Assembly: GCF_001039355.2 (NCBI RefSeq)
Contig: NW_019775402.1
Location: 354,080-418,079, forward strand
Direction: 5' to 3'
Origin: Lingula anatina
Lineage: Eukaryota > Brachiopoda > Lingulata > Lingulida > Lingulidae
DNA: 64,000 nt
Shown: positions 35,482-49,000 of the stretch, piece by piece
How positions within the stretch are numbered: the first letter of the stretch is position 1
How the letters are laid out: each line of letters opens with the position of its first letter
Notes under the pieces: generated by a model
What the model was told of the DNA's origin: nothing
The model's input: the letters and a program-made list of their open reading frames with translations, nothing else
Database searches by the model: none
Made by a program: the position numbers and the translations under genes

Positions 35482-37071
35482 ATGTCTTCACTTTCTGATC
35501 GTACTGTTTTGTCTTCTTTAGTCCCTTCAGGGGTGAGAGATAAAACTCAGAAAAACAGAGAAAAGAAGCGTAAGACCCTTCAAACATTGCAACCAGAGGC
35601 TAGGAGGAAAAATGTCCTCGTCGGCAAAGAAGGACCAGTCAATTCGTCCTTTCTCAAGAAAGAAAAGAGAAAAAGAGATGAGCATCTTGACGACGGAAAA
35701 GCTCCAAAATCCCCGAAATTAATTACAAGTTTACAACGATGGGTAACCCCAGTGAAGGTATATGAAGACCCAAAGCCAACACCAAAGGAATTCAACAAGA
35801 AATTAGTCCCTAGCGTTGAACCTTCAGAACAAAAGAAACCTGAGTCCATAATTTCAGACAAAGAAGCTCAAGAACTATTAGTCCAAGAAGAAATACCAGA
35901 AGCTTATTGGAAGGAGGTATTTTTTAACATGTCTACTTTGTTAATTTTTGTAAACAAACATAAATAAAGTAATCAATATTTAAATAAAGGGCACTGTCCC
36001 TTATGTCCGGGAAAAGTTTCACATGTTAGCATGCCTTTGTGGGGGCCGTAGCAATAGTCCGAAAGGTTCAATAGTCCGAAGGTTCATTGGTCCGAATGTT
36101 CACTACAGAACCTTCGGACCAACGAACCCTTGATTAAAAAACCGATAAAAATGTTACCGTTTTTCGGACCAATGAACCTTCGGACCAATGAACCTTCGGA
36201 CTATCGAGACGCCCCCCCTTTGTGTTATATGAAATCATGGTAATCACCTCAAACCCAAGATTGAACTAACAGACTCTCAGCAGGCCAGCCAGCACCCTTC
36301 CCCCCCCCCCCCCCACCCCCCACCAAGTGTCACGTGCTGCGTAAGGTGNCCCCTCCCCCAAATAAAACAAATCTTCTGCTTTTTCTAGGCAGGTGGTTCT
36401 GTCTGACCTTTTTTAGGAAGTTACATCCAACATGTTTAAAATATTCATTGTTAAGTTCAAAAACAACTAGTCATTGTGTAACTTACATACTATAGTATAT
36501 ACACCAGGCTGTCATACCTTTTGATTTGATGAACTCTTACTTTAGCCATTTACAATTATTTTTTTTTTAAAATTTGACTCACTAGTACATTTACGTATAT
36601 TCAAGTCAAATTTTTCAATCAGTTTTTGTTTTAGTAGCAGTTGTCATAATGTTGATTTAATGATTTAGTAATTATTATTTTTAGGTGGCAGAAGAGAGAA
36701 GAGTGGCCCTGGCTGAGGCATTAGAAGAAAATGAGAAGTTACATAGTGAAATCAAAGAACTGAAGGAAGAAAATGAACAGCTTTCATCTCTTGCCAGCCA
36801 AGCAGAATATTTTGCTGGAATAGTAAAATTATTGACTGAGGGAGGGGAGGATGAGGAGAAAAGTGGACAGATATCTGGGGGAGAGGAAAAGGGTAAAGTA
36901 AAAGATGAAGGAGAGAAAGAAGATACAGAAACTGATGGACAGTCTTCAAGTGAAGCAGAGAAAGATGCCAAAAGCATTGTGAACTTTTCTCTGCCAGAAG
37001 ATAAAGAAGTAACAGAAAGCCACAAGCAGTCTTCAGATAAGGAAGAGGATACCAGCAAAAGTGGTTCCTAG
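35482..37071 (+). CDS. GMNN: Geminin, DNA replication inhibitor, 2 exons
   Basis: Inhibits re-licensing of replication origins by binding CDT1. Exons 35482-35916 and 36685-37071 join in frame to 273 residues (human 209). An APC/C destruction box is visible at residues 30-33 in RKTLQTLQP, aligning with the human RRTL box; a second RxxL lies at residues 7-10. The CDT1-binding block ends exon 1 (EIPEAYWKE). It continues into the coiled coil at the start of exon 2 (VAEERRVALAEALEENEKLH), at the same place as in human. After about residue 197 the protein is a long acidic Ser/Glu-rich tail. The intron holds an inverted-repeat element, a poly-C run and a single N, none of which affects the coding frame. 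An AATAAA lies at 37122-37127. Confidence 0.93.
36041..36220. mobile_element. Inverted-repeat (foldback) element in geminin intron
   Basis: The left arm (about 36042-36101) repeats TTCATTGGTCCGAA-type units and is the reverse complement of the right arm (about 36169-36218). The outer ends pair as GGGGCCGTAGCAATAGTCC against the complement of GGACTATCGAGACGCCCC. A loop of about 65 bases contains no gene. It looks like a non-autonomous terminal-inverted-repeat element. Confidence 0.7.
36349..36349. other. Single-N assembly join in geminin intron
   Basis: Lone N shortly after a C homopolymer (36300-36325). Confidence 0.8.
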
Positions 37072-38894
37072 TCAAGGCTAAATGTGGAAAATGATACAGA
37101 AGCAAATAGATTTTCTTCCCAAATAAACAGTATTTTACCTCATTGAACACGTGACTTTACTTGCTTTTGCTGGTTCTCAATGCTCTTGTCATGAAAGTTT
37201 TGTTTAAAAGGACAGTCATGATTTTGTTTTTCAGAGACGAGAAAAAAGAGAGAAGTTGAGAATCTTTGAATTTTTATTTTTGTATGTGTTTAGTATGTAT
37301 ATATTGACAGTACGATATAAGCTAATACTTTTTATTTTTTATTGTGTCAAGAACAGATGCATATCATTCAACAACAACTGCAAAAGTCACAGTGAAGTAG
37401 GCTTTACTATGCCAAGATGCAAACATAATCTTTCATTGAAGCTGACAAGAATAACACTTTCAAATGATCTAGTTTTTAGTTTCACATTTTTTCTGAAGAC
37501 ACTGTGATGTAGCAAACATTATGAAGCACATGAGACATGCTGTTTTGATAGGTTTTTTAATTAAATTGACAAACTTCTATAAATGTTTTCTGGTGTCCTT
37601 ATTTACAAGATCCCCATTAATCAAATTCATCCTAGAGCGCGTTCAGAACAGCGAATTAAAAGATTCACAGATTAAATATGCCTGACTCACTTGAATGCTT
37701 GTTGTGTAATCCCCTCAGGGAATCTATTCCGTGTCTAATTGATAATTTAGCAACAAGTTTTAAGTGGGTCGTCATATTGGATCTGTTAGTCTGCTTTTCT
37801 GAATGCTCTCTTAGGGAAGGTAAAAAGTTGAATTTACCATGATTTTCAAAACTGGAAAACTAAAGAGGTTGTACAATAGATTTCAGTTCTCTTAAGGGCT
37901 TGTATTTATGCTTCAAGATGAAATGCCCTAATCCTCCAATCAGCGTCTACACAAGTGCCACAAGCAAAAGACCCAGAAATAACTTTACTGAAAGTCAGCT
38001 ATGTGATTTCATTAATCCCATGCAAAAATCTTGGTTGACAGTAGAAAATAATTCTCAAGTATAAGCAAGAGAAATATGCAATTCTAGTGAAAAATAGATG
38101 TTGCCCTGGAAGAGAGTATAGATAAAGGCTTATACTGTAGTTTGGGAATAATAAGTCACTTGTTTATCCATTTATTGGGATTAAAAAGAAGTGCATGATG
38201 AAGGGAATGGCTACATATAAAAATGCTGTGTACAAAAAAAAAAAAAAAAAAAGAGTTCCGTCAGTAATTTAACTTCTTGAGTACATGTTTCTACCTTTCT
38301 TTTTTGAAGTAAAATTAAAATAATGTAGTAAAGGACAAATATCTGACAGTGTGAACTTCATAATGAACTTTATTTCAATGTTACACCTTCCTAATGGGAA
38401 CAATAATATACTGCTGCAACAATTCCTGAACCATTTAAGCTGCATATTTCCACTAATTTGCAAATAATTACTTTTGCATTACTTTCTTTAAGTACACGGA
38501 GTAGGAGTTCCTGACACATAGAACTCTTCTTCTCCTGCATATTTAGATTATCACTGAAAATGACCAAGATGGAAACTGTAATCCTCTATCATTGCACACA
38601 GGTTTAAAAAAGATAAATATTAATAAATAACAATAATAAAATTTTTAAAAATTCTTAACACTCTTTGAATATTCATTTTTTCCTGTACATGAACTGATTT
38701 TGAGGAAAATGTATTCATTTGGAAAGTATTTTTCTCAGCACAGGTGACCTTCCCTGAGCAGTGATATTTCCAGTAATAAGGCAAGAAGTTGCTAGTTCAG
38801 TCTCTAATTAAGTGCCCTATGTAGTAGATGTTTTTACTCAATTCTTGCCGACCTGTAGAGTTGACAATAAGTTTGCACAGCTTCCTTTTCATTC
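37072..38894. other. Convergent 3' region of GMNN and NGDN
   Basis: The two genes end toward each other. I see a GMNN polyadenylation signal candidate (37122-37127), an A-run at 38235-38253, and no coding sequence. An 83-residue open frame at 37256-37507 has no recognisable features. Confidence 0.5.
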
Positions 38895-41800
38895 TTAATG
38901 AAATTTCCTTTTTCCTAAAAAATAAATTTAATGCAGCATTCATTAAACTGTTGAGTAAAAAAACATACACAAATAGCTCATCATTCGTTTACATTACATG
39001 AATATTTATTATATCCCTAATGTTTTATCACAAAAATTACCCTTTTTCTTTCCTTTTCCCTTCTTTGGTGTTTTTTTCCTTCTCTTACTGCTGGGCATAT
39101 CGTCCTGGAACAAAATAACCAATTTTTATTTCCTTGTCGGTACTACACACTACATAAATTTACCCCCATTACATTTTACATATAAAAGAACAAAAAATCA
39201 TATATTCCAGTCTCAAAGTCATGTTTACAAGAATCACCAAGAGTGACATTATTTCTAAGATAATAGCATGTCTTTAACATAAAACAATTTTAAATTATTT
39301 TACATTTCTTATTGAAATACTAAAACTAAAAAACATGGAATGTTTAAGACATTTTAGTCTTAGACCATTTTAGGAGAAATTATTACATATGCTCATTTAC
39401 GAACACTATTTTGGGGTTTTGCAGAATCGATTAATGTTTGTTAAGTTATAGAATAAATTGAAGTCGGCATAAACTTCCTCCAAAATTAATTATTATTCCT
39501 TGATTGGATTTTTTTCTCAAATTTAATTCAGCACCCCTTTCATTCAAACAGAATCATGAACACAGTGAAAGCTTTGTTTGAGAAGTTGTCTTTATTCACG
39601 AATAAGTAACTTGTGGAATGTTACTCACATCATCTAAATCTGCCGCTTCTTCCTTTGAGAGGACGCTGATGTCTCCAAATCTTGTCAACTCGTCCAAATT
39701 GGACATTGTGCCCAGACGCCGCATGGCAGCCTGCGAAAACAGAAGGAAACTTCAAATTTAACTGTGTGAGACAGTATTTATGCAATTTTAAAAATCTGTT
39801 TTGGACTGAAAATAACTGACAATAGATGGTTACTATGACAGCAAATGGGAACTATAACAATGACCTCATAGTCAATGTTATCCTCTATTGACAGACTGTC
39901 ATTCAAGAAATTGATTATTTAAAATTTAAAGAAAGATGTAATGGACTTTATGCTCAACTGAGGATGCACTTCCTGGTTAATACATTATATCCAAGAGAAG
40001 TCTAATGATCATAGGTGGCAGAAAATTTCCTGTTATAAATTTTTGTAAATCATACACTTCATCAGAGAATGAAAACTTCGAGAAGTCTAATGATAATAAT
40101 CGATTTAAAAATAGCTCTCAATACACTACCTTGTCCTTTTTGGTTATATTCATTCTCACAAATCTGGACTCTTCATATCTGTAAAATTCACATAACAGGT
40201 TATAAAGACAAATAATATCACATTACCAACAAAAGGGTAATGTCCAAAAGGTTTTGCTATCTACATTTAAAATAGTCTTTGCGTCATATTTCTCTGCCTA
40301 CATATCCTGCAAAGCTACATTCCATTTTGACTTTAAAAACGATAAAACCTGACAAATAAAAGTACCCGATACCAGAGTTTTGTTCTGAAACATTCAGGAA
40401 GACATGGCTGGCCAGTCTTTTAGAACTACATACTGAATTAGAAATTGTATAAAACAACCATTCCAAGTGCAGGGACAAGGTGAGCATAGACCTGTGATTA
40501 CAAGAAAACCAATTTTTTTCTTTATTGAGGAAAATTGGATTTGACAATCCCAAAAAAGACACCTTTCAACACAATACTTACTCTGTTCTCTCCGCCATCT
40601 TCTTATCCATTTTAATCTTGTGTAAATCTACTGTCTCCTGTATATCATAAGCAATAAAAAATATGACAATTTTCTAATTAAACACTAAAGATTATCAAAA
40701 ATAATTCAAAGAACATATTTAATTTGATTCCAGCCAATAAAAGTGGCTGAAAGATAAATATGGCTTTAGAGTACTTATGTTCAACAAAAAATAATTCAAA
40801 TAAATATTCTATGGAGTCTTTTACCCTAATTTCCTCTGGGCCCTCATGATATTCCTCTCTAAGTTCTCTCATAATTCCACTACTTAGAGCTCTCTTCTTT
40901 GCTCTCTCCAACTTCATTTGTTGTTTATCTTTTTCTGTGATATCTCCATCTAAAAAAGCAGAATGTTTCATCCTTATCAAGGCAGCATGTTTTCAGTGCC
41001 TAATTAAGCAGGTAACATATCCAAAGAAAATGTAATCAAAAGAGTACTGAATAAGAAGTTGCAAAAAAAAATGGAATGGCTACATTTATAAAAGCCGAAA
41101 TTCCCTTCATGATTTCTTATAATTTTTGAATTTGAAATACATGAAAGAAAACATCTATTTATTGAAGTCTACATTAATTCCTCATCAGCAAACCTCAACT
41201 TTCAACTTACCATAATGAACAGCTGCAATCTTGGGAGGTCTGTAGGCACCGGATTTTTTCTCTCCATCTCTTTCTCCAACATCTTCTTCCTCTGAAGTTC
41301 CAGATTCTTCTCCTAGCTGAAATATGTGAAAATGATATATAAATTGTGCAATCCTTTAATGATTGACTGAACCACTACTAAAGCGGCTTCTACAATGCTA
41401 AGAAGCATAATACATCGAATATGGATCAGTTTTTCTATATACCTTCTTCTGATTAAACTAAGGTAATTATAGGCATCAAATATAAGCACACTGACATATA
41501 TTTAATTAGTCAGAGACATTGCACAGCAATGATCTTTACAACAAGCAAGAGAGTATAGAGTAAATGGCTTTGCCTAACTACAATAAAAACCCTAAGAACT
41601 TATGTGTCATCAATGTTCCATTTAATGATATCGCAGACTTAACAATGTGATCACAATTTACTAAATTATTACTTCTATCAAGTAATGATATAAATTAAAA
41701 CTTGTACTTAATGTCAGACCCCCCACACACACACACGCACGCACACACACACACACTACATGTCAGAACATTTATTGGAGCACACTTAAACTACAGCATT

Positions 41801-42014
41801 CTGCACCATACAGGTCCATTGTTTCTGACCCACCTTGCTGACCAGGTTATCAGGGTTTGGTTTGAGACGCAGAGGATCACTAGCTCCTGAAGGCAAATGC
41901 AACACTTCAACACATTAGTAAAAGTTCTCACCAATATCGAAGTAAAAGCATAAGATAATACTATTTCTTCAAACAAAGAACATATTGGAAGGAAGTAAAT
42001 TCACACACACACAC

Positions 42015-42061
<47 letters not shown>

Positions 42062-43245
42062 ATGTAGGCCTACATCATTAACACATTGTGAAAATTTGAA
42101 ATACCACATATATAGGTTTACACATTATATTAAGTTAATTGTGATAAAAGGAGAGTGCTTCAATCTACTAGTAAAATAATTATGAAGCCCACCAGACTGG
42201 TCAATATCAAAGGCAACCCCTTAAAAATTAAAGCTACTTACAGTAACTTAATGTCATAATATTTTACACACCTAGCGCTCCAGTAGTGGCAATTTTGATG
42301 AGCTTATCAATTTGGTACTTCAGTTTCTGGTCTATGGGTCGCATTTTTTCCAGAACCTGTTGAAAATTTGAACATTTCTTTAAACTTCTGACTACTGAGG
42401 GTGATTATGCAGCTACTATAAGATGAAACTATTACTGTCATCTTTTATTTGGTCATGAAAGAAAAGCTATTCATAATAATAAAAAAAACAACAACAAATG
42501 TTATGACAATTAATTTCAGGAGGGAAATCACTCACATCTTTCACTTGGTATTGAAATAAAAAAGTAACATACACCAATAACATTAGGCACAAAAAAATGA
42601 AAAACTTTCCAACTTAGCAAATTTTTGAGAAAAGAGCTGTTATTCACCCTCTCCTCACTCAACCCCTGTGTAATTTCCCCCTTCACTGATATGACAGTAC
42701 TCACTGTCCTTATCTCCACCAGTCTTTCAATGGCAGGTTCTCCTTTAATGCTCTCCCCTCTACTTTTCCTGAGGATCACTTGGGACAGGTTCATCAAGTA
42801 ACTGAGCAGCATGTGGTACTTGACCTCCAGAAAACTCACTCCCTGGAGATGGTAGAAATGAAATAAAAAGAAATAAGAACACCATTCATTTGCTATACAT
42901 TATCATTCACTTCCAATGCATTATGAAATATCTGATTATTAAATTGACAGGACTTATTCAATATATGAGTTACATTAATTTTGTAATCCTGAAAAAATTT
43001 GGTAAACTCCAGAATGAACCTATTCACCTGAAGGCAGTGACAGTTCTGGCTCTAGCATAATAGATAAATGCAGAAAACGTGAATAGGAGGCAAAGGACGT
43101 GACTATAGTATACCTTAGCAGTGTTTATGTCTCCCTCCTTAACTTTTCGGATCAGACCCTGGATATGAGTGGTTACTTCATTGATTCTGTTCTTCAGGTC
43201 GTGCAGCAAAGTCACCGCCTTCGGGAGGTCTTCTGTTATATTCAT
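38895..43245 (-). CDS. NGDN: Neuroguidin, 11 exons
   Basis: Sas10/C1D-family protein of the nucleolus (small-subunit processome), also described as an eIF4E-binding translational repressor. Exons in transcript order: 43114-43245, 42705-42842, 42272-42356, 41834-41886, 41211-41316, 40825-40949, 40582-40637, 40130-40178, 39629-39730, 39041-39104, 38895-38914. They join in frame to 309 residues (human 315). Conserved blocks are LSYLMNL, RLVEIRTVLEKMRPIDQKLK, YQIDKLIKIATTGALG, DPLRLKPNPDNLVSK, YRPPKIAAVHYG and LERAKKRALSSG. The C-terminus is a basic run (KRRKKTPKKGKGKKKGKRK), a likely nucleolar signal. The 20-base last exon is short, but its acceptor and frame reproduce the expected basic end. 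Reading through the previous donor instead gives a slightly different tail. Confidence 0.94.
41721..41756. repeat. (CA)n microsatellite in NGDN intron
   Basis: CA run with two CG interruptions. Confidence 0.95.
42002..42059. repeat. (CA)n(AG)n compound microsatellite
   Basis: Short CA run followed by about 22 AG units inside an NGDN intron. Confidence 0.97.
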
Positions 43246-43584
43246 ATTTCCGCGATGTCTAAAACAAAAAGTAAATTACGAGAATGAATTATATCAATCA
43301 TTTCAACTTCCAGAATCACCCCCAGGCTCCCCTCCTTCAAACACACACATTTTAAACTGGCACTTACATGACTTGAAATAGCCCTAAATCAACCCTTCTA
43401 TGAAATCGAAAACTTATTAAACATAAGTACCTACTGCTATTAAGTATTCACGCACGAAGCAGTTAGATAAAGTAATAAATAAGATACCATGCTTTACCTA
43501 CCTCAACACACGTGCACTTCCGCTATTTTTAATTTGGGGTTAACTACGCATGCGTGATAATTTTTATATTTCCGGTGAAACATC
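43246..43584. promoter_or_regulatory. Shared divergent promoter of NGDN and EMC4
   Basis: The start codons are 339 bases apart and read outward. Motifs near the EMC4 side: an NRF1-like perfect palindrome ACGCATGCGT at 43546-43555, ETS-type ACTTCCG at 43516-43522, and TTTCCGGT at 43569-43576. These are typical of TATA-less housekeeping promoters; bidirectional use is inferred. Confidence 0.65.
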
Positions 43585-44846
43585 ATGGCATCGCCAGCTG
43601 GAAGAGGTCCTAAAACGCGAAAATGGCAAATAGATTTTTGTCACAGGTATAGTCTGATTAGATAAAATAAAGCTAATGGCATCACTGAAGTCATGTAAGC
43701 ATTTATGAGTGATATATCGTCAAAGGTTTCGTAAATAAACTTTTCGCATTTAGTCTCTGACACGAAAATAGCCTCTCAAATTTGACAATTAATACTTACA
43801 CTTTTCGGTATATATGCACCCCCCAACTCGAAACAGAAGCATATGAGTCTACAGTTTTTCATTTTTCACCTAATTCAATGTGGTCACTTAGATCAATACC
43901 TCTGCTATTCAACTAAGAGTTTTGCAGAAAATCGGACTTCTACATTATGTTGAAAGGNNNNNNNNNNNNNNNNNNNNNNNNNGGGGGGGCATTATTCTAA
44001 AACTTCTAATTTCTAGTATAGTTGTTTAGATTATTCTAGAAAGTGCATGGAATTATCTGCTTTCACTCATACAGGATAAAAAAAAAAGTCATTTGTTGAA
44101 TAGTAACTGAAGATGTTTAAAAATTCAAGAAGAACTGGTACAGTTACAATTGAGTGCATGAGTTTCGTGTTTTTGCAAGACTTGACACACTAATTTATAA
44201 TGTTTCAACAGTATAGAAAAATGATGGAACTTCTCTCTATATTTCTGCGAATTTGTCATTGAGCAAAGTTTTGGAGTCAAGGAATAGAACATAAGGAGAA
44301 AAAAGAAGTCATTTGTCTTACTAAAAGGTCTCTCTCAACCAGATTGAAACCAGGCAATAAATAAGATAAATGTACAAGTTTTTCTTTTTTTGTTTCAGAA
44401 CTAAAAGTGATAAAGCAGCTGTGAATCTAGTATCCCCTCCTGGGTACTCTCCAGAATCAGGAAAAGCTCTCATTGGGAAAGAGAGAAAGGAAGGAGATGA
44501 AGCTCTCATAATGAAGGTGAGATTTACTTGGCTTACTGCAGTATCAATCAGGTTTTAAATTTAAACTTTCTTATTTCTTTTAAATATTAAAGAAATCATA
44601 CATTTTGTAGAAAATGGTACCTATTCTTTATTTTCACTTATCGTATTAAATGTTTCACACTTATTTTATAAATTTAACATATGTATTGCAGAGGTCTTGG
44701 GACATAGCACTTGGCCCCATCAAACAGATTCCCATGAACTTGTTTATCATGTGGATGGCTGGCAATACTATCTCTATATTTCCTATCATGATGGTGGGGA
44801 TGTCTTTATTTAGGCCGATCCAGGCAATGATTGCTTATCAGTCAGG

Positions 44847-44889
<43 letters not shown>

Positions 44890-46097
44890 GTGCATTCATA
44901 TCTATTCCCTTATGTTGATGCTGAAACTGTACAAATGCGACTAAAGCTTTCCATTTAGGGGTATCTTTTTTTCTGCTTCATCAGTAAGCACAATTCACTT
45001 ATAAGGCAGATGAGCCATGAGGTTTTGAAATTGAATAATTTTGAGATCAGAGTAATAATTGTACTATAAAAACACTTGGAACATTATTTGTTTTTTATTT
45101 ATGGCTTTAACATTTACTTTAAAAACTTTGTCACAGACATCTTATATTAATTATATTTATTATATAAAGTAGGCTCCACAGGACTTATTATGACACTTTG
45201 GGATTAGAAATTTTGTTTCAGTGATTTGGTTAGGTTTAATGTACTTGTAAATTTTATGTTCCATAAGACTAACTTGTTTGAGATGAATGATGATTTTAGT
45301 TGAAGCTTATTCAGTATTATTCAGAGTTTCTGTGGTAAAAAATAAATAGTGTATAAGTGACAATAATTACTAATGTGATTATGTGAAGTACTTCGTTCTT
45401 AAGTCCTATATAATTTATTTATATATTTTTGCTATTTCAGCTTTCAGAATGATAGAAGGAGGCCAAGCTTTGTTTCAAAAATTTGTTTGGATTCTTGGAA
45501 ACTTTTTAATCTTGCTGCTTGCAATGTATAAATGTCATGGGATGGGCCTATTACCAACACATGCATCTGACTGGCTGGCTTTTGTAGAAACACCAAAAGT
45601 AAGTACATTTACAGTTACTTCTCAACTAAATTCAGCCAAATATTTTAACTGACATATATATCCCCAAAAACAATTTGAGTAGAAGCTTTTTGAAATGTAA
45701 GTAGGATTAAGTCAGTTTCTTTTAGAGTAAATAAAATGATAAAAAAAATTGAATTTAAAAATGTGCAGAATATGACAATTAGAAGCTGAGAGTTCTGTTG
45801 CATATGGTTGAATGATGGAAATGAATCTAATATTTATCAGCCCATGTTAATGTTACTGTATCAGCTGAAAATCTAAATATTACGAAATTTTATTGTTTGA
45901 AGACCATTTAAAGTTTTAAATTTTTTATATATTGTTTCATTTTTTTTTATTTGTGAAGATAAATATACAGGTTGAATTTAGTGTTAAATATGTTACTGTG
46001 TCAGAACCACATTTGAATTATAGATAAAGAAAATAAAGATATATTCTGTTTTGTTTTCCAGAGATTGGAGTGGTCAGGAGGTGGCTTAGGACTATAA
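43585..46097 (+). CDS. EMC4: EMC4, ER membrane protein complex subunit 4, 5 exons
   Basis: Subunit of the ER membrane insertase complex (also called TMEM85). Exons: 43585-43646, 44399-44516, 44692-44845, 45441-45598, 46062-46097. They join in frame to 175 residues (human 183). Diagnostic blocks are [44 protein letters not shown] and the C-terminal EWSGGGLGL. Two or three hydrophobic helices are visible, from [10 protein letters not shown] to MVGMSLF and in [15 protein letters not shown]. The N-terminal 60 residues are cytosolic-type and poorly conserved. Intron 1 contains a 25-base N gap, and a (GT)n run starts at the donor of exon 3. Confidence 0.96.
43958..43982. other. 25-bp N gap
   Basis: Run of N followed by a G homopolymer, in EMC4 intron 1; no coding effect. 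Confidence 0.99.
44850..44887. repeat. (GT)n microsatellite at EMC4 exon 3 donor
   Basis: GT run that merges with the GTAGGT 5' splice site at 44846. Confidence 0.95.
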
Positions 46098-49000
46098 CCT
46101 GACCCCAGCAGATGCTTAAAGAACAATTATTCCTGAATGTATGTAAACAAGACGTGAAACAGTATATGCTTGCTTCTTTTGTTGAAAGGGGAGCTGAAGT
46201 AATGGTGTACTTCAAATATTTATCCAATACGACAAATGGAGATTTGAAAGCAGTTTTGTCTGCCGATGGTAAAGGAAGTGTGCATACATTGATGATAGTT
46301 GACCGTTTTCAGTATGATTCTTCTTTGTTGGCTGTCTGGTTAAGCCAAGCTGGTCATAACCAGCAGATATCTAGTACAATTAGTACTTCTTTTTTCTCTA
46401 AAATTCTATGATGCTGGATTGCAAGCAGGATTACCTCTCGTGGCTTTGACCTTCTACTTGAATCGGTCAACCTACAGAGAAATGTAATACAACAAGAAGG
46501 GCTGACATATCTTCATTGTAAATTCACTATAAAGTCTGAACTTTAAAAGGGCAAAGGAAGGTCCATTCCAATAAGCCAAAATATATGACACAAGTGAAGG
46601 ACAGCAGGTAACAATGAAAATGGCATGTTTTAACCCAGAAGTGTGGTGTAGAAAGCAGCTGGGATAAGAAAAAGTGGAGATTACAAATATGGAAATATTG
46701 ATCCGTGTTAATGAAAAATGAAGGTTGTAAAACTAGAAATGTGGATCAATACCGAAGCGTTGACTTGACTATGTGTTATAATAAACTAAGGATGTGACTA
46801 CTGTAGGAACTTCAGCAGTGAGTATCTAAGTGCTTGACTGAGTTTGACACAACTAGTGTCAAGTATGTGGATTCCACATGGATTTTCAGCCACATTTTTA
46901 CTTAAAACCATACAATGAGAGGATAGTCAGTAATTTATTCTAAGCGTGATCAAAAATGATGTTTCAACCTACAAGCTTTGGTGCAATATACTCAGAAAAT
47001 ACATTAAATGATTTGATAAAAATGCTGTTAAAGACCATCATGTTGTTCATCATTGTAAAAGAATAACTAAACCGTGAGCCACATTTGACCAGTGTATTGC
47101 GGAACTGAGTAAGTCAGACTACATGTAAATAAAATATGGTGCAAATACAATTTATAAGAAATCTTTTTCATAAATAACGATAATATCACCCAATGAAATC
47201 AAATATCTTAATGTGTGCTTTTCTTTTTCAATATACTAGTACAATGGTGCTTATATAGAATGCAGCTGCAAACATCTTTACAAGATCAGTGCATAGATTG
47301 CTCCTTGGAAAAAAAAAAGTAAGCGGCAGATTAGGTTACCTTCTACCAGGGCCACAGATTGATTTTTTCACTAGATATTCATACATGTGCCTTTGTCTAT
47401 GTCATGATGCAATTCTCAGCTGTCTCAGGAGGTGAACATAACAGAACATAAAACTGCAAATAAGAAGCAATAGACACGTGTCTAGTGGCCCTCGTAGAGG
47501 GTAAGAAAGGGGATGTTTACCTTATAAGTTGTTAATTACTGAAAGACAACATAAAAATGGCAGGTAAATTCAAATTTTGTGAAAGGAAGTGTTACCTGAA
47601 CCAGGTGCTGTTTAAACTTAAAACTGTGTCAAAGGTCATGACCGGAAAGAACAGGTGTGTTATCTATAAAATAAGTGGAATAAGTGGTAGATAGCATGTA
47701 ATCAATTTCTCTATCACCAAGGAGCAGTGGCATGAGAACAGAGCACCTATCAACTTTGCTGAAAGGATGTGGTTGCGTAAATTAAAGACAGAATTTATTT
47801 ATATTTGTTTTGTAAAGTAATAATAAACAGCTTTGTGTTTGACAACCCAAAAGAATTATAGATAGTAAATATGCCTTTACAACATGTTAATTTTATAAGT
47901 ATCTTTAAAACAATAAACTTTGCATCATGCTCATAGTGGCATGACATGTTTATTGAACTTGTTACTCCAAAACTAAATTCTGAAATATCAATTAATCTTT
48001 AAAATGTGGGCATTAAGGGGCAACTTCAGCAAATATGATATTCAAGATTCAAGAAGTTTTCTGCTAATGACTTTTCTCTATTAACCTTTGCTGAGGCAGA
48101 CATAAATAAGTAGTTGAAAAGGTGAAAATGGAAATTCCAAATTTAAATTTTCAAAAATTTTTATAAGATAATGGTAAAGTGGTATTGCTTCCATTTTGCT
48201 GGATCAACAGAATAGTTGGAAAAATATCAGCTTTTTCCTTCTGTCCATATGTCACCAGAGATTATGGCACAGGTATTTACTTTGCACCTGTCAGCTTTTA
48301 CTCTAGACAGCCCTTACACCTGGTCCCAATAAGAAACAAGGAGAGACATTTCCCTGCCCAGGGAAGTACATATAATGACCCACTGTCATTTTTCTGTGAT
48401 CATTTAGATATCAGACGGGATGGGATGGATGAGGATATTTCTTTTTAATCTATTTAAACCTTCTTGCTTCTACTTTGTATGTACTTTCACAAGTCACTTT
48501 ATACACTGTATGTGGATGCTTGTGATATTATACACGTGTCCAAAATGCAAACCAAAATTTAAAAAAGAAATAAAACTAATTTTTCATGATATGAAAAAGG
48601 GGAATCAATTTGACTGTTGCTGCGTTCCAGAAATAATTTGGTTAATTGTGTTTTGCTTCCCCTTGAAGATCAGTAATGCACTGACACTTTCATATCTATA
48701 ACAATAAAAAAGTGGACCAAATAGCTGCATCCTACGCCTCTCCCCAAAAGAAACCCAGACAAGATATAAGGTAACTGATTGTATGTTAAAAGTACTATAA
48801 TAAGTAGTACGTCCGTTCGCATACCTACCAGCACAAAGTGATGAGCAGGTGGAACAGGTGTCTGTTGTTTCCATGGTTACCGCGCGCAAGAAAAGCTCAG
48901 ACAGTGGTTAAAAACCACTTATGCATATTAGTGAACTTACGGACGTCAGTACGAACGTCAACTGTACACCTTGTGTGAAGAGAGATCTGAATTCATATTA

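Noticed and set aside
48179-48701. Two overlapping open frames of about 90 residues
   Set aside because: No domain, no splice partners, and composition like the surrounding non-coding DNA.
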